A stretch of 64,000 nt of DNA from Clostridium folliculivorans (GCF_024341905.1 NZ_BQXY01000005.1:124001-188000), one strand, 5' to 3'; shown: positions 48,237 to 57,576, counted from the first letter of the stretch. Notes: generated by a model not told the origin, from the letters alone. Program-made: numbers and translations.

Positions 48237-48863
48237 ATGGAATATATAAAGATCCCAATGGATATAGAAAAGAGAAGTTTTGAAATAATTGGTGAAGAAC
48301 TAGGAGAGCACAGTTTTAATGAAAGGGAACTTAGTATAGTAAAAAGAGTTATACATACTACAGCAGACTTTCAATATAAAGATTTATTATATATAAGAGA
48401 AAATGCTATAGATGAAGCTCTAAAGCTTTTAAAAAGTGGAATTACAATATATACAGATACTAAGATGGCTTTATCAGGTATAAATAAAAAAGCCTTAAGT
48501 AATCTTAATTGTAATGTTGAATGCTTCGTGGATAGAGAAGACGTAGCTCAGATAGCAAAGGAAAGAGGAATTACTAGATCAATGGCAGCAGTAGAAAAAG
48601 CTGTGGAAGAAGGAGTAGAGTTTTTTGTATTTGGAAATGCACCAACAGCTTTGTATAGACTTAAAGAACTTATAGAAGAAGGCAAAGCTAATGCTAAGTT
48701 TATTATAGGAGCGCCAATAGGTTTTGTAGGTGCGGCTGAGTCTAAGGAAGAAGCTGAAAAGCTGCCACTTCCTATGATAACTATAAGAGGTAGAAAAGGT
48801 GGAAGTACTGTTGCAGCTGCTATTGTAAATGCGTTAATGTATCTAATAGTGAATAGAGGTTAA
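48237..48863 (+). CDS. cbiC: Cobalt-precorrin-8 methylmutase CbiC
   Basis: 208 residues. [14 protein letters not shown] holds the catalytic His; [15 protein letters not shown] and [17 protein letters not shown] are family hallmarks. It moves the methyl group from C-11 to C-12 to give cobyrinate. Two bases separate its stop from cbiD. AGGAGAAAG precedes ATG. Confidence 0.94.
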   Translation: MEYIKIPMDIEKRSFEIIGEELGEHSFNERELSIVKRVIHTTADFQYKDLLYIRENAIDEALKLLKSGITIYTDTKMALSGINKKALSNLNCNVECFVDREDVAQIAKERGITRSMAAVEKAVEEGVEFFVFGNAPTALYRLKELIEEGKANAKFIIGAPIGFVGAAESKEEAEKLPLPMITIRGRKGGSTVAAAIVNALMYLIVNRG

Positions 48864-48864
48864 T

Positions 48865-49944
48865 ATGTTAGACTTATACGTTACCTGTGATGGAAAAAAA
48901 CTTAGATGTGGGTATACTACTGGATCTTGTGCTGCTGGAGCAGCTAAGGCAGCCACACAGATGCTATATGAAAAGAAAGATATCAGTGAGATAAAAATAG
49001 ATACTCCTAAAGGTATAGTTCTTCTACTTCTTATAGAAAAAGTAGTAAGAGGTAAGGATTATGTTGAGTGTTGCATACTAAAGGATGGCGGAGATGATCC
49101 AGATGTTACTCATGGTCTAGAGATTTGGGCTAGAGCTACAGAAAAAGAAGAGGGATATACTTTGAAAGGTGGCAAAGGTGTAGGAGTAGTAATGGGAGAA
49201 GGATTGTATGTTAAAAAGGGTGAGCCAGCTATAAATCCAGTTCCAAGAGCTATGATTGAAAAAGAAGTTAAGGAAGTTTTGCCTGCTGACAAAGGTGTAG
49301 AAATAACAATATTTGTTCCAAAGGGAGAAGAAGTTGCTAAAAAGACTTTTAATCCTAGACTCAATATAATTGGGGGAATTTCAATATTAGGAACTACAGG
49401 AATAGTCACCCCTATGTCAGAAGAGGCCTTAAGAGAATCCATAAAGCTTGAGATAAATCAAAAGGTCGCCAATGGACATGATGAACTTGTTCTTCTGTTT
49501 GGTAATATGGGGGAAGATAAGGCTGAAAGTCTAGGCTTAGACAGTAGTAAATTTGTTATAATGTCAAACTATGTGGGAGATGCTCTAAACTATTGCATGG
49601 AGAAGGACATTAAGAAGATTACTATAGTAGGACACATAGGTAAGATATGCAAGATAGCAGCAGGCTGTTTTAATACCCATAGCAGAGTATGTGATGTTAG
49701 GCTGGAGGTCATGGCATTAGAACTAGCGCTAATGGGGGAAAGTACTGAACTGATTAGAAAGGTTCATGCAGAAAAAACTACTGAAGGGGCAGTTAAGCTT
49801 CTTGGGGTTGGTTATGATGATTTGTACAAAAATATCGGAGAGAAGATAATAAATAGAATAAATATATTTACTTACAATAAGATAGAAGTTGAAGCTATAA
49901 TGTACTCTATGGATAGTGGAGTACTTTATGATAGTAGGAAGTGA
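48865..49944 (+). CDS. cbiD: Cobalt-precorrin-5B C1-methyltransferase CbiD
   Basis: 359 residues. [17 protein letters not shown] at the N-terminus and [34 protein letters not shown] are the CbiD signatures. It methylates C-1 with SAM, and is not related to the tetrapyrrole methylase fold of its neighbours. Found only in the anaerobic cobalamin pathway, which supports the route assigned to this operon. Confidence 0.95.
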   Translation: MLDLYVTCDGKKLRCGYTTGSCAAGAAKAATQMLYEKKDISEIKIDTPKGIVLLLLIEKVVRGKDYVECCILKDGGDDPDVTHGLEIWARATEKEEGYTLKGGKGVGVVMGEGLYVKKGEPAINPVPRAMIEKEVKEVLPADKGVEITIFVPKGEEVAKKTFNPRLNIIGGISILGTTGIVTPMSEEALRESIKLEINQKVANGHDELVLLFGNMGEDKAESLGLDSSKFVIMSNYVGDALNYCMEKDIKKITIVGHIGKICKIAAGCFNTHSRVCDVRLEVMALELALMGESTELIRKVHAEKTTEGAVKLLGVGYDDLYKNIGEKIINRINIFTYNKIEVEAIMYSMDSGVLYDSRK

Positions 49945-49955
49945 TGTGATTCTTT

Positions 49956-50564
49956 ATGTTATATATAGTTGGTATAGGGCCAGGAAGTAAGGAGTATATA
50001 CTTCCAAAGGCTACAGAAATACTTGAAGCTTCGGAGCTGATTTTAGGTTTTTCTAGGGCAATAGAGAGCATAAACTATATTAAAACTAAGATAGTAACCG
50101 TTAGTAGTTTACAAGAAATAATAAGTATTACAAACTTAAATAAACATAAGAAGATTGCGGTGATTGCTTCTGGTGATCCAGGTTTTTATGGAATATCTAA
50201 TTATATAAAAAGTAAATATGATGGAGATATTCAAGTGATTCCAGGAATAAGTTCTTTTCAATACCTTATGGCTAAATTAAACAAGTCTTGGCAAAATAGT
50301 CATTTAGGGAGTCTTCATGGAAGAGAAGAGAGTTTTTTAGAAGAAGTAAAGAAAAACAAGCTATCCATATGGCTAACAGATAAAAGCAATAGTCCGGATA
50401 GCTTATGCAGAAGGTTATATAAAGAGAATATAGCAGCAATGGTTTATGTAGGGGAAAATTTATCCTACGAGGATGAAGTAATTTCAAGTGGAAATCCAGA
50501 AGAATTAATGAATAGAGCTTTTGATGAGTTATCAGTGGTGGTGATAGAAAATGATTTATATTAA
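49956..50564 (+). CDS. cbiE: Cobalt-precorrin-7 C5-methyltransferase CbiE
   Basis: 202 residues with the tetrapyrrole methylase pattern: VGIGPGSKEYILPKA, IASGDPGFYGIS and IPGISSFQYLMAKL. It methylates C-5; the separate CbiT encoded next does C-15 methylation with decarboxylation. In many bacteria the two are fused as CobL; here they are separate, and the genes overlap by 14 bases. The ribosome site is weak (AAGTGATG), as for a coupled gene. Confidence 0.92.
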   Translation: MLYIVGIGPGSKEYILPKATEILEASELILGFSRAIESINYIKTKIVTVSSLQEIISITNLNKHKKIAVIASGDPGFYGISNYIKSKYDGDIQVIPGISSFQYLMAKLNKSWQNSHLGSLHGREESFLEEVKKNKLSIWLTDKSNSPDSLCRRLYKENIAAMVYVGENLSYEDEVISSGNPEELMNRAFDELSVVVIENDLY

Positions 50565-51123
50565 AGATGAAGAATTCATAAGAGGTAATTGTCCTATGAC
50601 TAAGGAAGAGGTAAGGATAGTCAGCATAGCTAAGCTAGCTATTGAAGAAGACTATAATCTGCTAGACATAGGTGCTGGGACAGGATCTGTATCTGTTCAG
50701 ATGAGTAGAGCTGTGACAAAGGGAAAAGTAATTTCTATAGAAAAAGATGAAGAGGCACTAGAGCTTTTACATAAGAATAAAGAGAAATTTAATGCTGAAA
50801 ATATGAAGATTATAAGTGGAGAAGCACTTGAGGTAGAAGCCCTAGTTGAAGGTCAATATGACGGAATATTTATAGGCGGCAGTGGTGGAAACCTTCAGGA
50901 TATAATAAAAGTATATGGAAATAAATTAAAGCCTAATAGAAATATGGTATTAAACTTTATAACTATAGGTAACTTATATACGGCTATAAATTGTCTTAGA
51001 GAATTAGAGTACGATGTAGAATGTACTCAGCTTGCAGTAAGTAGAGCAAAGGGAAAAAGCCTCATGCTTACAGCTAATAACCCTATTTTTATTGTTACGG
51101 CAACAAAGAAATTAATAGATTAG
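50551..51123 (+). CDS. cbiT: Cobalt-precorrin-6B C15-methyltransferase (decarboxylating) CbiT
   Basis: 190 residues with a class I SAM methyltransferase fold: LLDIGAGTGSVSVQ (motif I), ISIEKDEEALELL (motif II) and DGIFIGGSGG. It starts with the family pattern IRGNCPMTKEEVR. It methylates C-15 and removes the C-12 acetate carboxyl. Starts inside cbiE. Confidence 0.93.
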   Translation: MIYIKDEEFIRGNCPMTKEEVRIVSIAKLAIEEDYNLLDIGAGTGSVSVQMSRAVTKGKVISIEKDEEALELLHKNKEKFNAENMKIISGEALEVEALVEGQYDGIFIGGSGGNLQDIIKVYGNKLKPNRNMVLNFITIGNLYTAINCLRELEYDVECTQLAVSRAKGKSLMLTANNPIFIVTATKKLID

Positions 51124-51132
51124 GAGGACATT

Positions 51133-51795
51133 ATGGCAAAGTTATATGGAGTTGGAGTTGGCCCTGGAGATAAGGAGCTTATTACTATAAAAGCAATTAA
51201 GATTATTGAAAACTGCGAAGTTATAGTTGTTCCCAGTGGAATGGCTGGAGGAAAGAGTATAGCCTTAGAAATAGCAGAGGATTATATAAAAAAAGGTACT
51301 GAAGTATTAGTAAAGCATTTTCCAATGGGGGGAGAAGAGCAGGAAGCAAAGATATTTGAAGCCTTCAAAGCTGTTGAAGAGAAGCTGAAAGAAGGAAAAA
51401 ATGTAGCTTTTTTAACTATAGGAGATCCTTTCATATATAGCACTTATATATACTTACTAAAGCATGTTGAAGAACATGGTTATGAAACAGAAACTGTTCC
51501 TGGAATAACCTCTTTTTGCGCATGTGCAAGTCTTGCTAAGGAACCACTTGTCATAGGTGATGAACCGCTTTTGATACTTCCAGGTAACCAGATAGATAAG
51601 ATAACAGATGAGAAGAATGTTGTACTTATGAAAGTATATAAGCAAGAAGAAAAAATAATTGATGCATTAGAAGAAAAGGGCTTCACCTATGTTTACATAA
51701 AGAAAGCTGGAAGAGAAGGACAAGAGGTTTTAAGAGATAGAGTTGATATAATAAAGAACAGAGAGTACATGGCTTTAATTATTGCACATAGGTAA
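51133..51795 (+). CDS. cbiL: Cobalt-precorrin-2 C20-methyltransferase CbiL
   Basis: 220 residues, tetrapyrrole methylase family. YGVGVGPGDKELITIKA, FLTIGDPFIYSTYIYL and TVPGITSFCACAS are present; the DKELIT and TYIY forms are those of the C20 enzymes. It catalyses the first ring methylation after cobalt insertion. AGGAGG precedes ATG. A 250-base A-rich spacer without a gene follows it inside the operon. Confidence 0.93.
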   Translation: MAKLYGVGVGPGDKELITIKAIKIIENCEVIVVPSGMAGGKSIALEIAEDYIKKGTEVLVKHFPMGGEEQEAKIFEAFKAVEEKLKEGKNVAFLTIGDPFIYSTYIYLLKHVEEHGYETETVPGITSFCACASLAKEPLVIGDEPLLILPGNQIDKITDEKNVVLMKVYKQEEKIIDALEEKGFTYVYIKKAGREGQEVLRDRVDIIKNREYMALIIAHR

Positions 51796-51869
51796 TGAAA
51801 TAATGCTCACTACCCTTAGTGGTTTAACTCTAACTGTTCAATCATGTAGTACTGGTTTGAAATTATAAG

Positions 51870-51990
51870 TATATAACAATTTAAGAATAAAAGAACAAAA
51901 GAATTTTAGAAGTTAAGAACATATGAAGATAAGATTTTAAGAACTTAAGAATATAGGAATATAACAAGATAAGAATATAAGAATTTATAG
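51870..51990 (+). repeat. A-rich degenerate short repeats within the cbi operon
   Basis: The 250-base spacer between cbiL and cbiF (51796-52045) is almost all A, G and T on this strand, with repeated AAGAATATAAGAAT-like units at about 10-15 base period (for example 51942-51990). No open frame, terminator or promoter of good quality is visible in it. Other joints in this operon are at most 142 bases, mostly overlapping. Confidence 0.55.
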
Positions 51991-52045
51991 GAAACATGCG
52001 GGTTTTAAGGAATAGATCTATTAAAGCTATAGGAGGAATAAATAA

Positions 52046-52798
52046 ATGGTTCACTTTATTGGTGCAGGACCTGGGGATGTTGATTTAATAACTGTGAAAG
52101 GTAGAGATATATTATCAAGAGCAGATGTAGTAATATACGCTGGCTCATTGGTTAGTGAAGAACACATAAAATTTTGCAAAGAAGAAGCAGAGATTTACAA
52201 TTCAGCCTCAATGAATTTGGATGAGGTTATAGAAGTTATGAGAAAAAGTGAAGCTGAAGGCAAGGAAACAGTAAGACTTCATACAGGCGATCCTTCAATC
52301 TATGGAGCTATAAAAGAACAGATGGATGAACTTAAAAACTTAGGCATAAGTTATGAAGTGGTTCCAGGGGTTAGTTCTTTTACTGCAGCGGCATCTTCTA
52401 TAAAGAGTGAATTTACTCTTCCAAGTGTCACTCAAACTGTAATTCTTACAAGAGTTGAAGGAAGAACTCCAGTGCCTGAAACTGAGGACTTAGAAGCTTT
52501 AGCTAGAATCGGAGCATCCATGGCTATATTTCTTTCTATTAGCATGATCGAGAAGGTAGTTGGGAAGCTAAGAAAAGGATACGGAAGAAATGTTCCTATT
52601 GCTGTAGTTGAAAGAGCTACTTGGGAGGATGAAAGAGTTATATATGGAACTCTCGATGATATAGCAGCAAAGATTAAAGAGGCAAAAATAACTAAGTGTG
52701 CTCAGATATTAGTTGGAGATTTTATAGATTGCGAATATGAAAAAAGTAAGCTTTATGATAAGAGTTTTACTCATATGTTCAGAGAAGGAATGAAATAA
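52046..52798 (+). CDS. cbiF: Cobalt-precorrin-4 C11-methyltransferase CbiF
   Basis: 250 residues. FIGAGPGDVDLITVKGRDIL, VRLHTGDPSIYGAIKEQ and VVPGVSSFTAAAS are the CbiF/CobM patterns, with a C-terminal PIAVVERATWEDERVIYGTL. It adds the C-11 methyl group. AGGAGG with 7-base spacing gives it its own strong translation start after the A-rich spacer. Confidence 0.94.
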   Translation: MVHFIGAGPGDVDLITVKGRDILSRADVVIYAGSLVSEEHIKFCKEEAEIYNSASMNLDEVIEVMRKSEAEGKETVRLHTGDPSIYGAIKEQMDELKNLGISYEVVPGVSSFTAAASSIKSEFTLPSVTQTVILTRVEGRTPVPETEDLEALARIGASMAIFLSISMIEKVVGKLRKGYGRNVPIAVVERATWEDERVIYGTLDDIAAKIKEAKITKCAQILVGDFIDCEYEKSKLYDKSFTHMFREGMK

Positions 52799-52801
52799 TT
52801 A

Positions 52802-53893
52802 ATGAAGATAGCAGCAATTTGTATTAATAACCAAGGTGAAAAAATCTATAGAAATATAAATGAAAATATTCAGTTGGATTTGTTCAATAAAAATGATAAT
52901 GAAAGCTTTAGTATAAGTGAGGTAGTTGGTGAAATATTTAAGCAGCAAAAATATGATGCTTTGATTTTCTTAACTTCCACTGGAATTGCAGTAAGGGCCA
53001 TTGCACCTTATATTAAATCAAAGGATAAGGATCCAGCGGTATTGGTTATTGATGTATTAGGTAAGTATGTAATAAGCCTTCTAAGTGGACATTTAGGTGG
53101 CGCAAATGATCTAACTATGAAAATATCAAAACTAATAAAAGCTGAGCCTATAATCACAACGGCAACAGATAATATGGGTCTTGTTGCTCCAGATATAATA
53201 GCTAAAAATAATAACCTAGTAATAGATGATTTAAAAAAGGCTAAAGAGATAGCAGCGCTTTTAGTTGCAGGAAAAAAAGTGGTTTTTGTTGATGAAGAGA
53301 AAAAAATACCTACACCAAAGGGATATATTGACGGAGATTATGATAAGCAAAGTCTTGGCACCAAGATGGTGGAAAGTTCATGTTATTATGATAATAATCT
53401 AAATAATAATAAGGCTAATGAAAAGTCAGGGGTTGTTGTAGTTACTAACAAAGATAGACATTTAAATGAAGATAACATTTTATGTCTTATAAGAAAAAAT
53501 CTTATTCTAGGTATAGGCTGTAGAAAAGATTATTCAGTTGATAAAATGAGAGAAATTGTAATGGGCAAGCTTAAGGAATTTGGTTTTCATAAAAGTGCTG
53601 TAAAGACTATAGCTACTGTGGAAATAAAAAAGGATGAAGAGGCTATAAAGAAACTTGCAGAGTGCTTAGATGCTAATTTAAAGATAGCATCAATAAAAGA
53701 AATTGAGAAGATACAGCATAGATACAAAGGTAGTGACTTTGTAGAAAAGACCATAGGTGTTAGAGCAGTTTGTGAACCTTCTGTAGAACTTTTTGGAGGC
53801 ACGCTTATAACAGAGAAACTTAGTATCGATGGAATGACTTTATGTATAGGAGTGGAGGAAGTAGAATGGGAAAATTATATGTTATTGGAATAG
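52802..53893 (+). CDS. cbiG: Cobalt-precorrin-5A hydrolase CbiG
   Basis: 363 residues. N-terminal region with IFLTSTGIAVRAIAPY, central ISLLSGHLGGANDLT (family signature) and GLVAPDIIA, and a C-terminal CbiG domain with LGIGCRKDYSVDKM and GVRAVCEPSVELFGG. It opens the delta-lactone and releases the two-carbon fragment as acetaldehyde. The last 28 bases overlap cbiH. Confidence 0.94.
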   Translation: MKIAAICINNQGEKIYRNINENIQLDLFNKNDNESFSISEVVGEIFKQQKYDALIFLTSTGIAVRAIAPYIKSKDKDPAVLVIDVLGKYVISLLSGHLGGANDLTMKISKLIKAEPIITTATDNMGLVAPDIIAKNNNLVIDDLKKAKEIAALLVAGKKVVFVDEEKKIPTPKGYIDGDYDKQSLGTKMVESSCYYDNNLNNNKANEKSGVVVVTNKDRHLNEDNILCLIRKNLILGIGCRKDYSVDKMREIVMGKLKEFGFHKSAVKTIATVEIKKDEEAIKKLAECLDANLKIASIKEIEKIQHRYKGSDFVEKTIGVRAVCEPSVELFGGTLITEKLSIDGMTLCIGVEEVEWENYMLLE

Positions 53894-54582
53894 GACCTGG
53901 CGGAATTGAACATATGTCAATAAGAGCTAAGGAAGCAATAGAGGAAAGTGAAATAATAGTTGGATATACGAGATACATAGAATTTATCAAACCTATATTA
54001 GAGGGTAAAAAGATATTCTCAACTGGTATGATGGGTGAAGAGGAAAGATGTAAAGAAGCGTTAAGATTATGTAAAGATAGTACAGTTTCGGTAATTAGTA
54101 CTGGAGATTCAGGCATATATGGTATGGCTGGTTTAATTCTTGAGCTTAGAAAAGATGAGGAAGTTGAGGTTATTCCAGGTATAACAGCTTCATCGGCAGC
54201 TGGTTCCATAGTTGGTGCACCACTTATGCATGATTCATGCAATATCAGTTTAAGCGATCTTATGACTCCGTATGAGCTTATTAAAAAAAGAGTAAGGTTA
54301 GCTGCAGAAGGAGATTTTGTTATATCACTATATAACCCAAGAAGTAAGGGAAGATCAGAATATCTAAAAGAAAATTTAGATGCAATAAGAGAATATAGAA
54401 CAGGAGATACTCCTGTGGCACTTGTTAAGAATGCCTTAAGGGATGGACAAGAAGTTACTATATCAACTTTGGATAAATTTGATTATGAAAAGGCAGATAT
54501 GCTTTCAATAGTTATTATAGGAAACAGTCAAAGTTATATTAAGGATGGATACTTTGTAACTCCAAGAGGATATAAGTTATGA
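53866..54582 (+). CDS. cbiH: Cobalt-precorrin-3 C17-methyltransferase CbiH
   Basis: 238 residues. VIGIGPGGIEHMSIRAKEAI, ISTGDSGIYGMAGL, IPGITASSAAGSIVGAPL and SLYNPRSKGRSEYL are the signature stretches of the C17 methylases. It methylates C-17 and contracts the ring. ATG 53866 follows GGAGTGGAGGAAG; an upstream in-frame start at 53842 lies in that region and adds non-conserved residues. Confidence 0.94.
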   Translation: MGKLYVIGIGPGGIEHMSIRAKEAIEESEIIVGYTRYIEFIKPILEGKKIFSTGMMGEEERCKEALRLCKDSTVSVISTGDSGIYGMAGLILELRKDEEVEVIPGITASSAAGSIVGAPLMHDSCNISLSDLMTPYELIKKRVRLAAEGDFVISLYNPRSKGRSEYLKENLDAIREYRTGDTPVALVKNALRDGQEVTISTLDKFDYEKADMLSIVIIGNSQSYIKDGYFVTPRGYKL

Positions 54583-55349
54583 TAACTTTGATACTGGGAA
54601 CCTCTGAAGGGAAGAAGATTCTTTCTTTGCTTAATGAATTTACAGAGGATATTGCTGTTACGACGGCTACCAATTATGGTGGAGATTTACTAAAGAAGTA
54701 TAGATATAAGATATTAAATACTAAACCTTTGGATATTGAAGATTTGAAACTGTTCCTAATTGATAATAAGTCTACTATACTTGTAGATGCTTCTCATCCA
54801 TATGCTCAAGTGGTAACAGAAAATGCTATCAAAGTATGCAAAGAGCTTAAAATAGAGTATATAAGATATGAGAGACCATCTGTTTCAGAAGGCTATAAGG
54901 ATGATATAGTAAGTGTTAGAAACTATGATGAACTTAACATCAAGCTTCTTGATGTTAAAGGTACCATACTAAACACAACTGGGAGTAATAACATTGGAAA
55001 GTTCATGAATATGAACCTTGATAATAGAATTATACACAGAGTGCTTCCATCAACTAAAGTCATGGAAAAATGCTATGAACTTGGCGTGAAAACAGAAGAC
55101 GTAATTGCTATAAAAGGTCCTATAAGCTACCAGCTAAATCTTGCTTTTATAGATGAATATAATGCTAAGGCAATAGTTCTAAAAGATAGCGGAGTAGAAG
55201 GTGGAACTGAAGAAAAGATTAAAGCTGCAATTGATAGAAAGCTTAAGATATTTATGCTTGAAAGAACGAATCCAGTATATACAAATTCTTTTTATGAAGT
55301 TGAAAAACTAGTTGAATATATAAAATTGTATCTGTTAGGCACGAAGTAA
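54579..55349 (+). CDS. cbiJ: Cobalt-precorrin-6A reductase CbiJ
   Basis: 256 residues. LILGTSEGKKIL at the start, VDASHPYAQVVTENA, YIRYERPS and NTTGSNNIGKF are family patterns; IAIKGPISYQLNLAFI and LKDSGVEGGTEEKI lie near the end. It reduces the macrocycle with NAD(P)H. Starts within the cbiH stop (ATGA). Last gene of the operon; cbiB, cobU/S/T/D and a uroporphyrinogen methylase are not here. Confidence 0.93.
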   Translation: MITLILGTSEGKKILSLLNEFTEDIAVTTATNYGGDLLKKYRYKILNTKPLDIEDLKLFLIDNKSTILVDASHPYAQVVTENAIKVCKELKIEYIRYERPSVSEGYKDDIVSVRNYDELNIKLLDVKGTILNTTGSNNIGKFMNMNLDNRIIHRVLPSTKVMEKCYELGVKTEDVIAIKGPISYQLNLAFIDEYNAKAIVLKDSGVEGGTEEKIKAAIDRKLKIFMLERTNPVYTNSFYEVEKLVEYIKLYLLGTK

Positions 55350-55476
55350 TAAAGTTGTAGATAAGAAACTGATATATCATTATGTTTTGATGCAGTAGAA
55401 TATAAAGCTGATGATGAAGGTTCTTTAGTTATATGCAAGAATATCTTAAAATTATGTTTAAAAAAGGCTGATGCTC

Positions 55477-55517
55477 AAAAAAACTTATTGAAGGAGATAA
55501 CTTCAATGAGTTTTTTT
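55477..55517. terminator. Terminator of the cbi operon
   Basis: AAAAAAACTTATTGAAG (55477-55493) pairs with CTTCAATGAGTTTTTTT (55501-55517) with one G-U, 7-base loop. It lies 10 bases from the left end of the IS1595-like element. An open stretch of 58 codons with no start codon (55365-55541) runs through it and is not called as a gene. Confidence 0.9.
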
Positions 55518-55526
55518 AGTATGCAA

Positions 55527-56998
55527 TTATTTGTTAAATAAATGTTGGTAATGATTAAAAACATGAATATGTGGCAAGCATTAAGAGGATAGCCTAATTA
55601 TTAAATTTTCTTAGAGAGGTGTTCCTTTTGCTACAGCACGATGTTGAATTAAAAAAATTTGATTTGCATACTAATGATGTTCTAAAAAGAGATTTTTATA
55701 AAGATAGAGTTGTAGATGCTTGCCCAATTTGTGGATCAACTTGGCATATTAAATATGGTTTTTATAACGGAATTCAAAGATATAAATGCAAAGTGTGTGA
55801 TAAAACTTTTTCACGCGCAACCAATTCATTGTGGAGTTATTCAAAAAAGAATACTACAACCTGGATGGAATTTACTGAATTAATGACCGAAAATAAAACT
55901 TTGAAATTCTGCGCAGATAAGTTAAATATAAGTATTGGGACAGCTTTTTATTGGAGACATAAAATACTTCAAGCGTTAAGTCGAGACGTCACTCCAGATA
56001 GTTTATCAGGAGTTGTACATGTAGGAAAGGTTATTTTAAAAGAGAGCTTTAAAGGGTGCAGAGATCCAGAAATAATTGCAGCCTCAACTCCAAGAGAAGA
56101 TATTTGGGTTATCGGTGCAAAAGGACAAGAAGATTCTATGTTTATAAAACCAATATTTAAGCATTGGTGGGATCGAAGAGCTTTCGATGAGAAAGTTTAT
56201 TCTAAAATAGAAGAGAATTCATATATTGCTGCGTATGGAGACAGATATATTAAATCAGTAGCAATAAGACATAATAAAAATAAATCCATTAAGGTAGATG
56301 CTGAGTATAGAATAAAATATCTTTGGCCAAATTTGAAAAAGTGGTTATCGATCTTCCATGGAGTGGCCTCAAAATATCTGCAAAGATACCTTAGTTTTTT
56401 CATAATCATGAATTTGGATAAGGTGATCGATTATATGGACCTAATATATGATAGATTATTTAAAGGAAATAGATTTATAAGAACAGATGAGATAAGAATT
56501 GCAAATTCGCTTTTTTAAAGAAATTATAAGTTAATATAACTCTGAATAATCTTAATATTTATATTAAAAATTTAGTTTTATAATTCAGCTTTATAATTTT
56601 AGTTATTTATTAGATTATAATTTAACAAATATAAAAATACTATCTTACTACTAATGCGAATCAATTATAAATAATCGCTTGCTACTAATGAGGATTAATA
56701 AGACTATAAATGATTAATGAAGCTTTGAAAATATTAAAAAGGTTATAAAGTGATCAATATAACTCTGAAGCAATTAACAACACTTTACAGCGATCAATGC
56801 AATATGATTTTAGAAAAATTAATAAGATAGTAAAGAAGCTAATATTACTCTATAGTAATTGTTAAGAGTTACAGTTCTATTCTAAAACTATTTTAATACT
56901 GAACTTGATTGGGAGAATAAACTTTAAAAATATAAAGCTAATAACAGGGTTGTCCATATACATGTATCAATATTTACCAACATTTATTTAATAAATAA
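55527..56998 (+). mobile_element. IS1595-like element with 25-base inverted ends
   Basis: The left end TTATTTGTTAAATAAATGTTG (to 55551, GTAA) and the reverse complement of 56974-56998 agree at 24 of 25 positions. Weaker similarity (ACATG-ATATG-GG-CAA) continues inwards for another 20 or so bases. Between them lie one transposase-like gene and 455 bases of non-coding AT-rich DNA. That part contains degraded direct repeats (AATATAACTCTGAA at about 56533 and 56758; CTNCTACTAATG at about 56645 and 56681). No flanking target duplication is visible. The true outer edges could differ by a few bases. Confidence 0.7.
55628..56518 (+). CDS. IS1595-family transposase-like protein, catalytic motif apparently degenerate
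   Basis: 296 residues. N-terminal zinc ribbon with four cysteines (CPIC and CKVC, residues 32, 35, 54, 57), then a helix-turn-helix-like stretch (FCADKLNISIGTAFYWRHKIL) and an ISXO2/DDE-type region that ends with the family pattern WLSIFHGVASKYLQRYL. Where active relatives have a VEADETFF-like segment just before ESFKG, this one reads VHVGKVILKESFKG, so the first catalytic Asp and its Glu are absent; the second Asp region is also unlike the family. Either an inactive transposase or a DNA-binding protein kept for another role. TTG 55628 lies 6 bases past AGAGAGGTG; the in-frame GTG 55619 is part of that site. Confidence 0.8.
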   Translation: MLQHDVELKKFDLHTNDVLKRDFYKDRVVDACPICGSTWHIKYGFYNGIQRYKCKVCDKTFSRATNSLWSYSKKNTTTWMEFTELMTENKTLKFCADKLNISIGTAFYWRHKILQALSRDVTPDSLSGVVHVGKVILKESFKGCRDPEIIAASTPREDIWVIGAKGQEDSMFIKPIFKHWWDRRAFDEKVYSKIEENSYIAAYGDRYIKSVAIRHNKNKSIKVDAEYRIKYLWPNLKKWLSIFHGVASKYLQRYLSFFIIMNLDKVIDYMDLIYDRLFKGNRFIRTDEIRIANSLF

Positions 56999-57125
56999 CT
57001 ATATAAAGAAAAAATATACTATATGTATAGAGCTTGCAATAATAGATTCTATTTTAATGCTTTTTAATACTTTCTCATGAAGTTGTATGTTTAATAAGTT
57101 TTATAATAAACACTATACCAAAACT

Positions 57126-57187
57126 TATAGGGGACAAGATGTTAAAATAATCTCTTTAGCGATTTTAATCTGTGCCTATGTTTTTTT
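57126..57187 (+). terminator. Possible terminator right of the IS element
   Basis: ATAGGGGACAAGAT (57126-57139) pairs imperfectly with ATCTGTGCCTAT (57168-57179), and seven Ts follow. It may stop transcripts coming from the element before tlp. The rest of 56999-57337 holds only a weak sigma-G-like pair for tlp: TGTATT (57227) and AATATACT (57250). Confidence 0.4.
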
Positions 57188-57337
57188 GTAGAGCTACACT
57201 TTTAATAATTACAGAGTTCGTTTTCATGTATTAGTGATGAAATTATAGTAATATACTGAAACTATTCTCACGTATAATAAACATGCTCCAACACATAATA
57301 AAGTAGAAATATTATTAAGTGAAGGAGATGTTTGAAC

Positions 57338-57565
57338 ATGAAGGTTAAACCAGATGATAGAAGAGATAATGTTGATAAAATACAACAACACATTAACAAT
57401 ACTTTAGACAATATCCATAAAGCTAATGATATGATTGAAATAACAGATGATGAAAAGACGAAGCAAGATTTAAAGGCAAAAAATGAGAGAAGAGAAGAGA
57501 CATTAAGTTCTCTTAGAAATGAAATTAGAGATGAAGCTTTAGATAAAGAAAAAGGATATAAATAA
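57338..57565 (+). CDS. tlp: Small acid-soluble spore protein Tlp
   Basis: 75 residues, highly charged, helical. KPDDRRDNVDKIQQHINNTLDNI and KNERREETLSSLRNEIRDEA match the Tlp family, made in the forespore and found in the spore core. Two starts are possible: TTG 57332 and ATG 57338, both after GAAGGAG; ATG gives the usual short N-terminus. Expected to be expressed from a sigma-G promoter late in sporulation. Confidence 0.92.
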   Translation: MKVKPDDRRDNVDKIQQHINNTLDNIHKANDMIEITDDEKTKQDLKAKNERREETLSSLRNEIRDEALDKEKGYK

Positions 57566-57576
57566 ACATTAAATTA

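Noticed and set aside
55365-55541. Open stretch of 58 codons after cbiJ (ending FFSMQLFVK), considered as a small or broken gene
   Set aside because: It has no start codon or ribosome site, runs through the operon terminator into the IS end, and matches no family I know. It may be a relic but cannot be supported.
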